A model generated the notes under the pieces. That model did not search any database and was not told where the DNA came from. It saw nothing but the letters and a program-made list of their open reading frames with translations. Shown here one piece after another: positions 1 to 11,252 of a stretch of DNA of 64,000 nucleotides. The stretch comes from Metarhizium brunneum (Eukaryota; Ascomycota; Sordariomycetes; Hypocreales; Clavicipitaceae). The stretch lies in NCBI RefSeq assembly GCF_013426205.1, contig NC_089426.1:3906001-3970000 (forward strand), written 5' to 3'. Position 1 is the first letter of the stretch. Every line of letters begins with the position of its first letter. The translations under genes and the position numbers were made by a program.

Positions 1-829
1 TAGCTCCTGGCGCCTGGTCCTGGCTCTTTCTGACTGGCCAGTGGCCACAGACGTGGACTTACCGAACCATCGCCAATCCCCCAAACGTATGTAGCGCACC
101 AGACTCCTTTCAATGTTGCCTTACTCACCCGTTGGCCCTTTTGCTTGGCTCGCCGCATTCTCAAGGCAAAACACTCGCCCTGTGTTGATCTCTTGATCCC
201 CTCCTTTATAATCGCCATCCTATGGGCTTCGCATGTAATACCTTGATCTTGATCGATTCGAGAGCCAACCAGCCCCCCTCCCCTCTTCTCGCCGGCCGTG
301 GATTCGAGCACCAGCACCAGCACCAGCACCAGTTGACCTCCGACTCCATTTGCCCATGTAGCCTCCCCTGACACGCCCCTCTAGAGTCTCACCCCCGAAA
401 AAAAAAGGGCGGCTGGACTTGAATCCGTTGACAACCTCCCGACTTCTACTCCGTAGAGCTAATCCACCAGACCTGGATGCTTTTACCAGCCTTCTCCAGA
501 CTCGAGCGCACCAATTTCCTTGCTCCTGTCTGCAACTTTGCGTCGAGTTGCTGCCGCCGCTTTCGTTCCTTGGCTCCCGTTTCCCGACGTGCAGTCCCGT
601 CCGTGTTCTCCGTCGCCCTCGAATCGAACGTCCAACGTCCCAACGTCGCAGCACGCGGTCAACAATTCGGGCGCAGCCATCGCATCGCCTGACCAACTCT
701 CAGGGAGCGCTCGGGCCAGAACCCTCATTGAACGGGTGATTTTTCGATCCGATTCGAAATATTCTTCCACCACGATTCGGTTTTGACCTGATCCCCTAAC
801 CTCACCGGTTAGCCGGTCTCTGGTTAATC
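1..829. other. 5' flank of the kelch polarity gene, no gene seen
   Basis: Non-coding leader and promoter side of the gene that starts at 830. Short ORFs on both strands here lack any family resemblance. It contains a hexamer repeat at 308-332, long pyrimidine-rich tracts, and one exact TACTCCGTA 9-mer at 447-455. Nothing else is recognisable. Confidence 0.5.
308..332. repeat. CCAGCA hexamer tandem repeat
   Basis: About four perfect CCAGCA units in the leader upstream of the kelch gene. A simple microsatellite; no function is visible. Confidence 0.8.
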
Positions 830-3800
830 ATGGCGTTCCTATTCAAGTCCAAGAAGAGCCAGGACCGCGCATTATCAAGTCGCGATGGCAACTCTGGCTC
901 ACAGGGGTCCATTCAGAGTACCAGTTCTCGCTTGGCCCGCGACGAGAAGAATGCCGCCGCACAAAGAGCTACTCCCACGGGAAGCTTGAATTCCGTCGAC
1001 GAAAATGGTACTAGTAGCCCGGAACAGCTTCGCAGGGGAGGGAGTTTGGAACAAACTCCGCCATCATCAGATCTACCCGTGAGCCCGTGCCATATTTCCA
1101 TACCTCTTTTTCAAGCCGGAATCGCGCTAATAATTTCCTCTCATGATTGTCTCAATAGCTTCGAAACACACCACCAGCCTCTAATCCCAATGCCTCTCTG
1201 TACCCATGGTCGCAAAGGCGGCTAACATATACCCCAAACCACCCGAGTCCTTTCCCCCGATATGGCGCTGCCGTAAATGCAACCGCGTCGAAAGAAGGCG
1301 ACATATACATGATGGGCGGCCTAATCAACAGCTCCACTGTGAAGGGCGACTTGTGGCTGATTGAGGCCGGGGGCAACCTCGCTTGTTACCCTCTAGCGAC
1401 TACCGCCGAGGGCCCAGGTCCAAGAGTTGGCCACTCCAGTTTACTCGTCGGCAATGCATTCATTGTTTATGGCGGTGATACCAAGATTGAAGAGTCCGAT
1501 ACCTTGGACGAGACTCTATATTTGCTGAATACCTGTAAGCAGACTGGCATGCTTGACAATACAGTAGGCAGGTTCTAACAGGCAACTTAGCAACGAGGCA
1601 CTGGTCCCGCGCCCTGCCGGCTGGCCCTAGGCCGTCTGGGCGATATGGCCATTCACTTAATATCCTAGGCTCCAAGATTTACATCTTTGGCGGTCAAGTC
1701 GAAGGCTACTTCATGAATGACCTTTCCGCCTTTGACCTCAACCAATTGCAGTCACCGAACAACAGATGGGAGATTCTCCTTCCAGGCGATACCTCTCCAA
1801 AGACGCCGGCCGCCCGTACAAACCACTCTATGATCACATTCAACGACAAGATGTATCTGTACGTATACCTCGCTTTCTTCCGCTTCTTAAAATAGCCGTA
1901 ATGTACTTACGTGGGTAACACAGATTTGGTGGAACGAATGGCTTCCAGTGGTTTAATGACGTGTGGTGCTACGACCCAGCTGTTAACAAATGGGCTCAGC
2001 TAGACTGCATTGGCTACATTCCTGCTCCTCGAGAGGGACATGCTGCAGCGCTTGTAGACGATGTCATGTATGTTTTTGGCGGTCGCACCGAAGAAGGGAC
2101 CGATTTGGGCGATCTGGCGGCCTTCAGAATATCATCGCGACGATGGTATACTTTCCAAAATATGGGGCCATCACCATCAGCTCGATCAGGCCACAGTATG
2201 ACAAATGTGGGAAAATCTATTGTTGTCCTAGGTGGTGAACCGAGCTCAGCGACAACTACTATCAACGATTTGGGCATCATGTATGTTCTGGATACGACTA
2301 AGATTCGATATCCCAACGATAGTCAGCAAGGTGCTCAGAGGGTAGCCCAGGGAATGCGGAGGCCAAGTGGGAGTGAAGTACCGAATGCCACCGTTCGACA
2401 GCTACCCGCTGCCTCGAGTGCCCAAGAGCCACGGAAACAAGGCAATGCACCCGTCACAGCCGCTACCGCAATACCTACTACTCCTGCTAACAAGCCTTCG
2501 AACGGGTACCACTCACCACCACCCGGTGGCCCACCCGGTGGCCCTGAGCAACAGAATACAGGCGCTCCATCCGCTCCCTCTTCTAGCACGCCGCCGTCCA
2601 AAGTTCCCAGAGCCGGTGTCACGCCGAGCCCTGCTGGTCCGCCTCCTCAAGGACCGACGCCAGCCAAACCTACCGTTGAGACTTCGGCCGTGGGGCGTGC
2701 CCGAGGAGCTTCGGCAGATCGTGCTGGGGCACCTGGGTCTCCACAGGCAACAAGACCGCCGCAGGCTGCAGTTATCGCCAGCGAGGTTGATACAGCAGCT
2801 GTCAATGGACGACGAACACCGACGACTCAGGCATCGCCCGTTGCACAACCAACAAGAAATGGGTCCAAGCAGGAATCGCCGGCCGGCGATGCGGGCAAGG
2901 CCCATCAGAGGGGTCACCGTCACCTGCAGGGTTCCGTGGATAGTTCCGCCGACTCTGGAGCTCGGGCTATCCGACCGTCATCGCCGCCGCCACCCACAAG
3001 ACAAACGAGTAATCCTCTGTCTCGACGTTCGTCTGGCAGAAATTCTCAGACTGTTGCTCTTCTAAAGGAACTAGATTCGTCGAGAAACAGAAACGCGTGG
3101 TACGCTTCCGAGCTGGAGTTGGCGCGAAAGGCTGGATATGTGTCAAGTGCCACCATGGCTCCCCTTGATGCCAAGGCCGCTGAAACATTTGATGATGAGG
3201 ACCGACCACTAATCGAAGCTTTGTTGGCTATGAAAACGGAACTGGCAAACGTACAGAGCGCAGTGGACAAGCAAGCTGTGGTGGCCGCCAAGCAGATTGC
3301 CGAGGCTGAGAAGCAACGTGACGCAGCGATTCAGGAAGCGGTTTACGCCAAAGCCAAACTGACCGCATACTCTGGAGGAAGTTCATCGAGCACGCCTCAG
3401 CTGGATGGCGAGCGAGACGATCCGGCGGACCGATCTGGTGAGATTGGCAAGAAACTCGCGACGGCCCTGCACCTTCACAAGGACTTGAAACAACAACTGG
3501 AAAGTCTCAGGACTGAATTATCGGCAGAGAAAAATGCTCGCCAGCTAGCTGACGATACTACATCTGCAGCCCAGAAGCGTATGGCCGATCTGGAGACTTA
3601 CAGACAGCAAACATCAACAGAGGTTGAGCGACTGAAGGCGGAACTACATCTTGTACAGCGGGAGGCCAGAGAGAAATCCGTCGCCTGTGCCGAGGCTGTA
3701 GCAGCCTTGGAGCTGATAAGAGTGGAAAGAGGCGAGTTCGAATCCAAATATAAAGAAGCCGTCGGCTCATCAAAGGACCACAACGCAACATTTGAAACTT

Positions 3801-5413
3801 TGAGAAGCGCCATCGCCGCCTCACAAGACGCCAGATCACACTTGGAGAAGAAGCTCGAAGAAGAGAGACTGGCTCGTGAGTCAGTGGAAGACAAACTCAA
3901 TAAGTTGAAAATGGAGCACGAAGCTCGTGCAACGGAACTGGTTGCGTCAACGCAACGGCTACGCGATGCGGAAGAGCTGGTCGAAAAACACTCAAACGAG
4001 GCCCGAACTCATCGGGAGGCACTGCTATCTGGCCTTGGCAAGATTACAACCAGGGACTTGGCGAACGGAGGCAAGGGCGACAGTGGGCGTCTTGTTGCAC
4101 TGCAGAACCAACTGGCTACAGCAAACGAACTGGTGAAGAAGTATCAACAGGAGGCTGACGCGGCGGCCGATAAGCTGCGTAGCGCCGAAGAGCGAATCGC
4201 AGGGCTGGAGCAGTATCAGGAGCAGTCAAGCAGGGAGGGTGTGGCCATAAGAAGACAGCTCCAGTCTGCCTTGAGGGAAACACAGGGCCTTCAAGCCGGT
4301 CACACCGATTTGAAGAACAAATTGGCGGCTCAACAACTCGAGACTAACGCAATGACTGTGCAACACAATACTCTGAAAGATATCCTGGCAGAACGTGGGA
4401 TTAGTCCGACGGGTGGTGCCGTCCGCGGTCGTAGCCTGGCCAGTCCCCGAACTAGCTCCCCCGACCAAAGCCGCGTGCGAGACTTGGAGATGCAACTCGC
4501 CAATGCCACTGCGGCCCATGAAGAGAGCCGACATCAATTTGCATCTCAACAACAGGAGTCAGAGATGGCGTACCGCGATAAACTCCAACAACTCGAGAGC
4601 GACTACCAATCAGCAGTGCATTATGTCAAGGGAACGGAAAAGATGCTGAAGCAGCTCAAAGACCAACTGACGCGTTACAAGACGGATAATGGACGCCTCA
4701 AGTCGCAAATGGAGGAGCTGCGAGGTCGACTTGAGGAAGCTGAGGGTGATGGACAGCGATCAGGGTCAGCCCAGGCAGACTGGCAAGCCGAGCGAGATGC
4801 ACTGCATCAGAGGGTGGAGGCCCTCGAGATGGAACTGAGGACTTCTGGATCTAAGCTGGAGCAGAGTCTTGAAAAGCTGAAGAAGGAGCTGGCCGACAGC
4901 AAGAAGCAGCGCGATGAAGCTGTCAGGGATCTTGACCTGCACAAGAAGGATCTAGAACAACTTCAAACCGAAAACGCTCTTCTTGAACAGCGGACCACTG
5001 ACGCGGAGCAAAAGGTGGCGCTCCTACTTGACCAGGTCGAGCACTCGGTTGATAACTATCGACGCCGCAGTCGGCAAATTCCCAACATAGCTATCGAAGG
5101 CACGAATGGCGGAGCCCATGGACATAGTCGCAATGAGAGTTCCGAAAATGAGAGTACATACGAGGGCAACAGTCTGGATGCTAGAAACAGCGCGGCGCTC
5201 GACAACCTTGCCAGCGAGCTCGAGACCCTGCGAAGTCACTGGGAAGCTACTAACAAGAACTACCGGCTGAGCACCAATTTCGACTTTGACTCTCCTGCAG
5301 TGGGCAAGAAGGCGAATGAGGGCTCGACAGATGGTGGTCTGAGTGACAGTCTAGCCGATTGGAGAAAGAGACTCGACACTGAAGACCAGCACGCCGGCAG
5401 TGATAAGGTTTAG
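830..5413 (+). CDS. teaA: Kelch-repeat, coiled-coil cell-polarity protein (Tea1/TeaA/Kel1 type)
   Basis: Cell-end marker family: in fission yeast and Aspergillus such proteins ride microtubule plus ends to the tip and help position polarised growth. I read four exons, 830-1078, 1159-1534, 1591-1858 and 1924-5413, joining in frame to 1460 residues. Junctions are GTGAGC..ATAG, GTAAGC..TTAG and GTACGT..ACAG. Residues about 105-415 hold kelch blades with GG doublets and spaced Tyr/Trp (for example YMMGGL, IYIFGGQ, FGGTNGF, YVFGGR, VVLGGE). Residues about 430-670 are a Pro/Ser/Thr-rich linker. Residues about 675-1390 are a long charged heptad coiled coil for dimerisation and partner binding. Length and order match TeaA (about 1450 residues) better than the shorter yeast Tea1. 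The start lies in the context AATCATGG. Gene name is by family resemblance. Confidence 0.92.
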
Positions 5414-6332
5414 AAGAGGAGAGCCTGGCCATCCGAAGTTTTTTAAAAATTCAGGCATTCACGGCCAGAGATTTCTGGATATCGCTACGCATTCATGACA
5501 AAGACTATATACCCGGCCGTCGCTACATGTTAGTCTCGCAAAAAAAGCAAACTGGTTTTTTTGGCATCCATATGTGTTGTACATTGACGCAGCCCAAGTT
5601 TTCTTGGCAGTTGACGCAGGGAAAATCGGAAGCAACCCGGAGTTTGGGAATCTAATCTATTCTTGTTTTGTTTTATTTAATTTTTTTTGTCGAATTTTGG
5701 TACATTTATTCTATCAGGGGCTCGGTGTGAGTATGAACGGTTGCGCCTAATAACGCTCGCAAAATGACAATGTCTAAATCATATTGATGGCAAGAATTCC
5801 TTCCCCTTCTCCTACCCTTTTTTCTTCCTGTACTGGTTCTTTTTTTGCCAATTTGGAAGGTTTTTTTTTTCCTTTCTTTCTTTCTTCTCTTCAACTTTAC
5901 AACAAGGACTCAAGTACGACTTTGTCCGGGTATCTTCCTAATGAGGGGAGGCAACAAGACAAAAAAGGGGGGGGGGTCTACAATGTAAACTTTATGGTGA
6001 AAGTGTTGGATTGGTATTGAGTTTGTCCAGGATGATGAGCAGATTGATATCACCGTTAATGGTCGGTGGAGTGGTTGAGGACTTTTTTCCAGGTCTTTTG
6101 CGAGGTTTTGCTTTGTTGTGTATACGATGATATGAGTTGCTCAAGATGATGAATTGAGTCTGTTTTCCAAGTAGGCTGCTGACGTGACGTTGGTGTGGTG
6201 ATGTATGTACATGGTGGTTGGGGCCCGTCTTGGTCAAAGCGTGACTGGCTGCCTTTGAATCATGTTAGTATTGTACGTGGATGTTGTGCTGCAGCATGAA
6301 TGGCAGATGATAAATGGCAACATTAAACTCAC
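5414..6332. other. Intergenic, 3' flank of kelch gene
   Basis: T-rich 3' flank with several poly-T and poly-G tracts, no convincing gene on the plus strand. On the minus strand an open frame (about 5992-6250) follows the 42-residue microprotein and could be its 3' UTR or a second exon (see that entry). Confidence 0.5.
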
Positions 6333-6461
6333 TTATACGCCGAGCCTATGTGCGGCATAGCTTCGGTATCGCTCCCATACTTTCCAGACGATGAGGATGA
6401 GGGGAGGGATGTTGACTAACACGCCCACGATGGCGACGATGGCTTCGGGGGACAGGGACAT
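6333..6461 (-). CDS. Possible 42-residue single-pass membrane microprotein
   Basis: Starting at the ATG at 6461 the frame gives 42 residues: a short acidic N-terminus (MSLSPEA), a hydrophobic stretch of about 20 residues (residues 8-27, IVAIVGV through LILIVW), then a basic/aromatic tail (KVWERYRSYAAHR). This is the shape of a single-pass membrane peptide. A longer in-frame ATG at 6590 would add a polar N-terminus. A GTGAGT donor lies immediately after the TAA, and a GTATAA donor overlaps the last codon; a CTAAC branch site with a following AAG lies near 6250. Splicing from GTATAA would extend the frame by about 80 polar residues. Function unknown; transcript evidence would decide whether it is a gene. 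Confidence 0.4.
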   Translation of the reverse strand: MSLSPEAIVAIVGVLVNIPPLILIVWKVWERYRSYAAHRLGV

Positions 6462-7360
6462 GGCGCTTTGGCTCAATGGTTGGATACGTGGAAAGAAGCG
6501 TAAACTGTGACTGTACCGAGTACTCGGGGGTATGAATTGAAGAAGATTTTGAGCTTGTCCTCGCGAGATGGCCATGGTGGAACTGAGCAAGGCATATTAC
6601 TATTTATATAGGTTGACAATGCAAAGCAGTGTCGGTGAGGACGTCGACGGGCAGAAGTCGCCGGAATGCTGAACCCGGGGCGGCGGCGCAAAGGTCGTCA
6701 CTGGTCAGGTCAGGCAAAGAGGTCGATCTTACTGCCTGCATATGCGTCTCGCTGAAATGTTCGCCTCCATGTCTGCTTCGTGCAGCAAGTCATCTCAAGC
6801 AGCCAATAGCTACCCCATCATCGGGCGCGTCAGTGCCGACGGACGTATCCGTGATGCTTCGCGGCAAGCCTTTGTACGTCCATGGCCGCTCAACGAAACT
6901 GTTGGCATATTCTGTGATATGACGCTACCTCCTGCACGCCTGGTTGGGAAACAGCCTCATTGTCAACGACGAATCAAATTGGCGGGCCGAACTGATTCTG
7001 GGAGTAAGCCACAAACCCTCCCCGTCTAATGGCAATTTCCTATGCGTAATACAGAGTAGCTAACATGCAGAAAAGGCGTCAAGTAACAGGGGAAGACGCT
7101 CTCTTCCCAGCACCTGTCTTTGACAGGGAAAAATCCTCTTGTACATGCGCTATTCTTCAGGTGGGTTGGGCCAGCTATCTTTTCATCGGCAAATATTCTT
7201 CTTGTGTATCTGAGCGTTTGACCTTGCTTTTATGCTACTGACTAGTTAATAGTTATACTAATATAAAGTTCCACCGCTCGTTTGCCTTTTACATATACCT
7301 AAGTAGCTGTATTATCGTCGGTTATAGAAGACTGTTTATATGCAAAGTCCTAAAGCGCCT
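6462..7360. other. Intergenic, nothing recognised
   Basis: Possible promoter of the microprotein, then AT-rich sequence from about 7200 onward leading into the ankyrin relic. No supported gene or repeat. Confidence 0.4.
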
Positions 7361-7807
7361 GGTATGGCCCGAAGTGCCCTGAGTATTCGACCTCTCTATC
7401 ATCTTGCCAAATTAGAGCTGTTTGGGGCGTGTAAAATGTAACAAAATATCCACTCCCTGCTGTCTAAGGGCGTTGATGCGAACCACAGAGATAAATCGGG
7501 GCAGACAGCACTCATGTACGCGGGGATACAGAATATGCCAGAGTTTTCAGAGCCTCTTCTCCCCGACTCTAGAGTCGATCTTCACATTCGGAATCACTCT
7601 GGGACGGCACCTCTTGGGATTGCGTCGTGGCACGGGGACCAATTCATGGTGGCGCAACTTTTTGAGTATAGCGATAATGATGTTAACCTTCAGAATGTCG
7701 GTGGCGAAACTGTTTTTTGCATCGCTGAAGCTTGTCTATCAGCCTCCACTGGACTTGGATTTGTCGCAGGAAGAAACGCGACACAAGGGAGGGAGGGGAA
7801 CGAGTAG
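7361..7807 (+). pseudogene. Ankyrin-repeat gene relic
   Basis: One frame (codons beginning at 7361) reads as about three ankyrin repeats: SIRPLYHLAKLELFG, then SGQTALMYAG, then HSGTAPLGIASWHGDQFMVA and VNLQNVGGETVF. The frame is cut by TAA at 7439-7441, directly before a glutamine codon, and ends at 7805-7807. No start codon with upstream structure or downstream domain is present. The stop is compatible with a CAA to TAA change, the C-to-T type expected from repeat-induced point mutation or simple decay. I take it as a fragment of a larger ankyrin protein, a class common in fungal accessory DNA. Confidence 0.65.
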
Positions 7808-8295
7808 TTTCATTTGCGTTGTCTGGCGCCTCCATGAAAGAGGGCTTTTTGTTGAGGCCAGGGTTAAAAACAGGCAATCTCTGGGTGTGCAATATTACGC
7901 GGTGTGTGGTTATGTATTGTCTGGTGCTTCGATATCGGAGGAGAACGCTGGAGGAGACGGGGAAGTAGTTGAAGCCTGTCGCGGGTAATAGTCGGGGGAG
8001 TTCGAATTTCGGACAAGAGTGGGCGAAGGTGCAGGTTTTGTACCGGACAAGTATATGGGCCAATAAGAAGCTAATTATTTACAGGTACGTAGCTTCACGA
8101 GGAAATAATACGATGATATAAGTACTGGTAATCTCCAGATTTACATAAAGCTACATTATATCCATCGCAGCTGTTTTAGACAAGAAAGGTACCCCGGAAG
8201 TATCACAAAGCCGTGGGTGGGTCCGCTGCAAAACTGCCCTTGGTATATTCAATAGGATCGATAAAGTTAATTATAAGTTGGCTCTAATCAATTAA
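7808..8295. other. AT-rich intergenic, nothing recognised
   Basis: Lies between the ankyrin relic and the tRNA. Short open frames overlap on both strands but none shows domain structure. Confidence 0.4.
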
Positions 8296-8398
8296 GACAC
8301 TTTGGCCGAGTGGTTAAGGCGGTGCCCTGCTATCTTGCTTACGTAAGTTACATAAGGCATTACTTTCGGGTGCGTAGGTTCGAATCCTGCAGGTGTCG
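8296..8398 (+). tRNA. tRNA-Ser(GCT) with a 22-nt intron
   Basis: A full cloverleaf can be drawn. The acceptor stem pairs GACACTT with AGGTGTC, with discriminator G at 8398. The A box TGGCCGAGTGG and the B box GGTTCGAATCC are present. The anticodon stem pairs GTGCC with GGCAT. The 7-base loop is CTGCTA plus A, giving anticodon GCT at 8329-8331. An intron at 8333-8354 sits one base 3' of the anticodon, the canonical position for eukaryotic tRNA introns. A long variable arm follows, as required for serine tRNA. It decodes AGC/AGU. Confidence 0.93.
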
Positions 8399-8399
8399 A

Positions 8400-8406
8400 T
8401 TTTTTT
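8400..8406 (+). terminator. RNA polymerase III terminator of tRNA-Ser
   Basis: A run of seven T begins two bases after the discriminator base of the tRNA. This is the standard Pol III stop signal and supports an expressed gene. Confidence 0.85.
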
Positions 8407-9631
8407 GCTTTTCAACACGACTTTCATGTTAATAGATTGCAGGATAAGGGGTGAGTGTTTCTTTGCGGAGGGGGAAAGCGGCGCCTAGGTGTATTTTCTA
8501 GGCTTGCGTTTATTTCATTGCATGCTCTCTGCCGGTTCTGGGAGGAGCTGCCATTATTGGGCATTTGGACCTCTGGTGGGCAACAGATGGCTTCTTCACC
8601 CGAGTTGCTGAAACAAAATTATCTAACAGTAAATGTTGGATTCTGGCCAAATATCAGTTCTTTCCCGAAGTCAACCGTTTTTTTTTTTTTTGCCTTTTAG
8701 GTTGACCAAGAAAGAGATTGGCATTAAAGTGTTGAAGCTTGAAGTTGGGATGGCCCTCTTACCCTATAAGAACCCACAGAGTTGTGACAAGATTGACCAA
8801 GGCACTGAATTTAGAGACGGCTATCTCACAAGACGCAACATTTGAAAACGAACCCCCTGCTCAATCTGTATTATCACATAATCATGACCCCCAGTACTGG
8901 GTCGCCGCATGCTCTTTGGAAGACTGGGATAGACTCTATTTGGGCAATTTCGCATGGGATTTCGCATGGTGCGCGCAGCAGCCGAGCCAGCAGCAATAAG
9001 GGCTGTATGTTGGATTATAGCACAGTCTCGGAACCTAGTCGCAACAAGCGGCATAATGGTTACGGGACCGTATATGAGAGAGAGCATGGAAACTGCAACC
9101 AAAAAATTAACACTATTAGAAACTGGATGCCGCACCGGCTGTTCCATGTTGGGTCAAACGCTTCATTGCCCGGTGAATTACGCCCAAGCACACGAATGGC
9201 TGGCAATTACCTGTACGACATGCCACATTAAGTCATTACTGGCGCCATGTAAATAAAGCCTCGTAAGCTATCGCAGAATACACTACATGCGTTTACACAG
9301 GAGATTCCTCTACGAGACTTGCTAAAATTGTTCCGGGACGCTGTCCACATAACTCGGAGATGGGGTTAATAGCTTATTTCATATAATGATAGTCTTTGGC
9401 ATTACAGGTTCTTAGTTTTCCTTAAGGCCTAGATGATCGAAGAGCTTAGTCTATGCGACCAAGTCGGCAAGAGCCTTTGCCCTACGTCCCGTTATCGTAG
9501 CCCTCGTGTAACTGCATAACAACTATTCAGAGTATTGTGTCCATGATAATTGGGTCAAAGAAAATAACGGAAAGGAATTGACCAACAAAATATAAAGAAG
9601 AAAAGCAGGATAATTAGTATAAACTTTGAAA
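8407..9631. other. AT-rich intergenic, nothing recognised
   Basis: No domain or conserved pattern seen in the open frames on either strand (longest about 130 residues). Likely decayed or non-coding accessory DNA. Confidence 0.4.
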
Positions 9632-10688
9632 TCAGATACCCAACCCAGACAGGGAATAGTTCATAGCATGATAAATAGCCGGTAACACCTCCGACTCAGC
9701 AGGAAGAGAACATTTTCGTGTGTCAGACCGACAAGTATTCATGCTACCGCCAGATTCAACAAATAGTTTCTTGTGGTTTATAAGTACGCTATCTAGTCTT
9801 GACCTGGTCATGTGTTCAATAGTAGAGGGCATGTTAATGTGCCGTATATACAGATCTTGGGAATCATGGTGGCCTGTAATGGGATAGATAATTGATTGAG
9901 AGGGTTTGACATGCTGGATTGTCGAAGGAGGCCCACTCAAGCGTGCTTGTTCAAGAGACTGAATATGTGGCAATAGCATATGGCCCTTTTGCTGCCCGGC
10001 CTCTCCAGTGTCGTTGTTCATCCCGACAGCACGTTCGGACTGGCGCTTCCGCGGAAGAATCTGGTCTGAGCCTATGTCTGCTGCGTCGAGCGCTCTTTTC
10101 ACAGATATTTGATCTCGCAAAGATTCTGTAGACGGCTGTACAAGAAGTAGCTCGGTATCAATCATGTTGAGCAACTCAACACACTTCTGTTGCATAAAAT
10201 TTCTGTCCGTTTTGCTCTCAATGTCATCGTGACGGCGAACATGTCGAATCCATTCGATCAAAGTTCTTGATGTCCATGGGGGTACACAAATCGGGCATGT
10301 GCGCTCAAGCTTGATATCTGCAGCCAGTAAATCAGTACGCAACATGTAGTAATTAATGCTTCATCTTACGCGTTCCGCAGTGCTCTCTAAAACTAGCCAA
10401 CTTTTCGACGGGTTTGACGCAACAATTGTCTCTCGGGCACTAATAACCATTTTGATCTTTGTGTTTGGTCAGCGGGTTGTGCTGGACTGTCTGCGAAGGA
10501 TCCGCGGCCAGAAGAATATTATCCTCGGCATTCGAATACGAGAGAGACTGTCCAAGGTGTTGTTGGAGGTCGAATGCTAGCTGTCTCTGCCGTAATCGTT
10601 TGACTTCTTCTTCTTCAAAGTGTGCATCACGTTCTTCAGAGCTTGCAAAGGTAGCTAGGCAGGTACATCGAAACTCGGACGGGTACAT
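9632..10688 (-). pseudogene. Fungal C2H2-like zinc-finger protein with one in-frame stop
   Basis: Two exons are readable on the minus strand. Exon 1 (10688 to 10370) begins MYPSEFRCTC and contains a Cys/His-rich start and an acidic, Gln-rich helix. Exon 2 (10317 to 9632) contains CPIC followed by HVRRHD, a C2-H2-like finger, then a long polar tail. They join across an intron with donor GTAAGA and acceptor CTGCAG. Between the parts lies a second finger-like block, CPRDNC with a FREHC ending, in the same frame. The only fault is TAG at 10440-10442, just before that block. No intron that would remove it fits the phase. Either a recent pseudogene, a sequencing error, or a readthrough site. The 5' end could be longer. 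Confidence 0.6.
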
Positions 10689-11252
10689 GCTCAAAGTATA
10701 GCGATAGAACGTGAAGATTACAATCGAAGGAATATAATGCAGATAATAGCTATATCGCAACTACTCCTCTGTCTTGCCGCTAATAACGCCCTCCTTGCTG
10801 TCCTGCTAATAAGTACTAACAGCTATACTGTATATATAATTAGTTAATTTATACTGCTTAGGGACTTTATATATAACTATTATACGTTATCTAGGTACAG
10901 CTATATATTTTAATTAGGGGCTATAATATTACCTGTTATTATTATTACTTTTATACTTATACCTATTTCTAAATAACTAAATGACTAACTAACTATTCTT
11001 AGTCTTATTTAAATATTATTACCTTCCTATTTTATCCTATTGTTTACCCCAACCTACTGCTACTATTTAACCGCAGTATATATATTAGCAACTTCTAATA
11101 ATGCCATCGTCAGCATCAATCAAGCCGCCGGCCTGTCAATGCGCCCGATACAACACGACAGCCAGGATTGTACGTATTCGGAGGGCATTCGCAGCTTTCT
11201 CTCCATCGCTCCATCGCTCGACACAGTGCTCGTTATTGATCCTCCCCTCGGG
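10689..11252. other. AT-rich, RIP-like intergenic block
   Basis: From about 10770 to 11090 the sequence is strikingly A+T-rich, dominated by TA-containing words such as TATATA and TAATTAG with few C or G. This looks like a hypermutated repeat relic (C-to-T decay raising TpA). No ORF of note and no recognisable transposon domain remains. Confidence 0.55.

Noticed and set aside
2367..3065. 232-codon ORF overlapping the kelch gene
   Set aside because: Alternative frame of the Pro/Ser-rich linker of the kelch protein.
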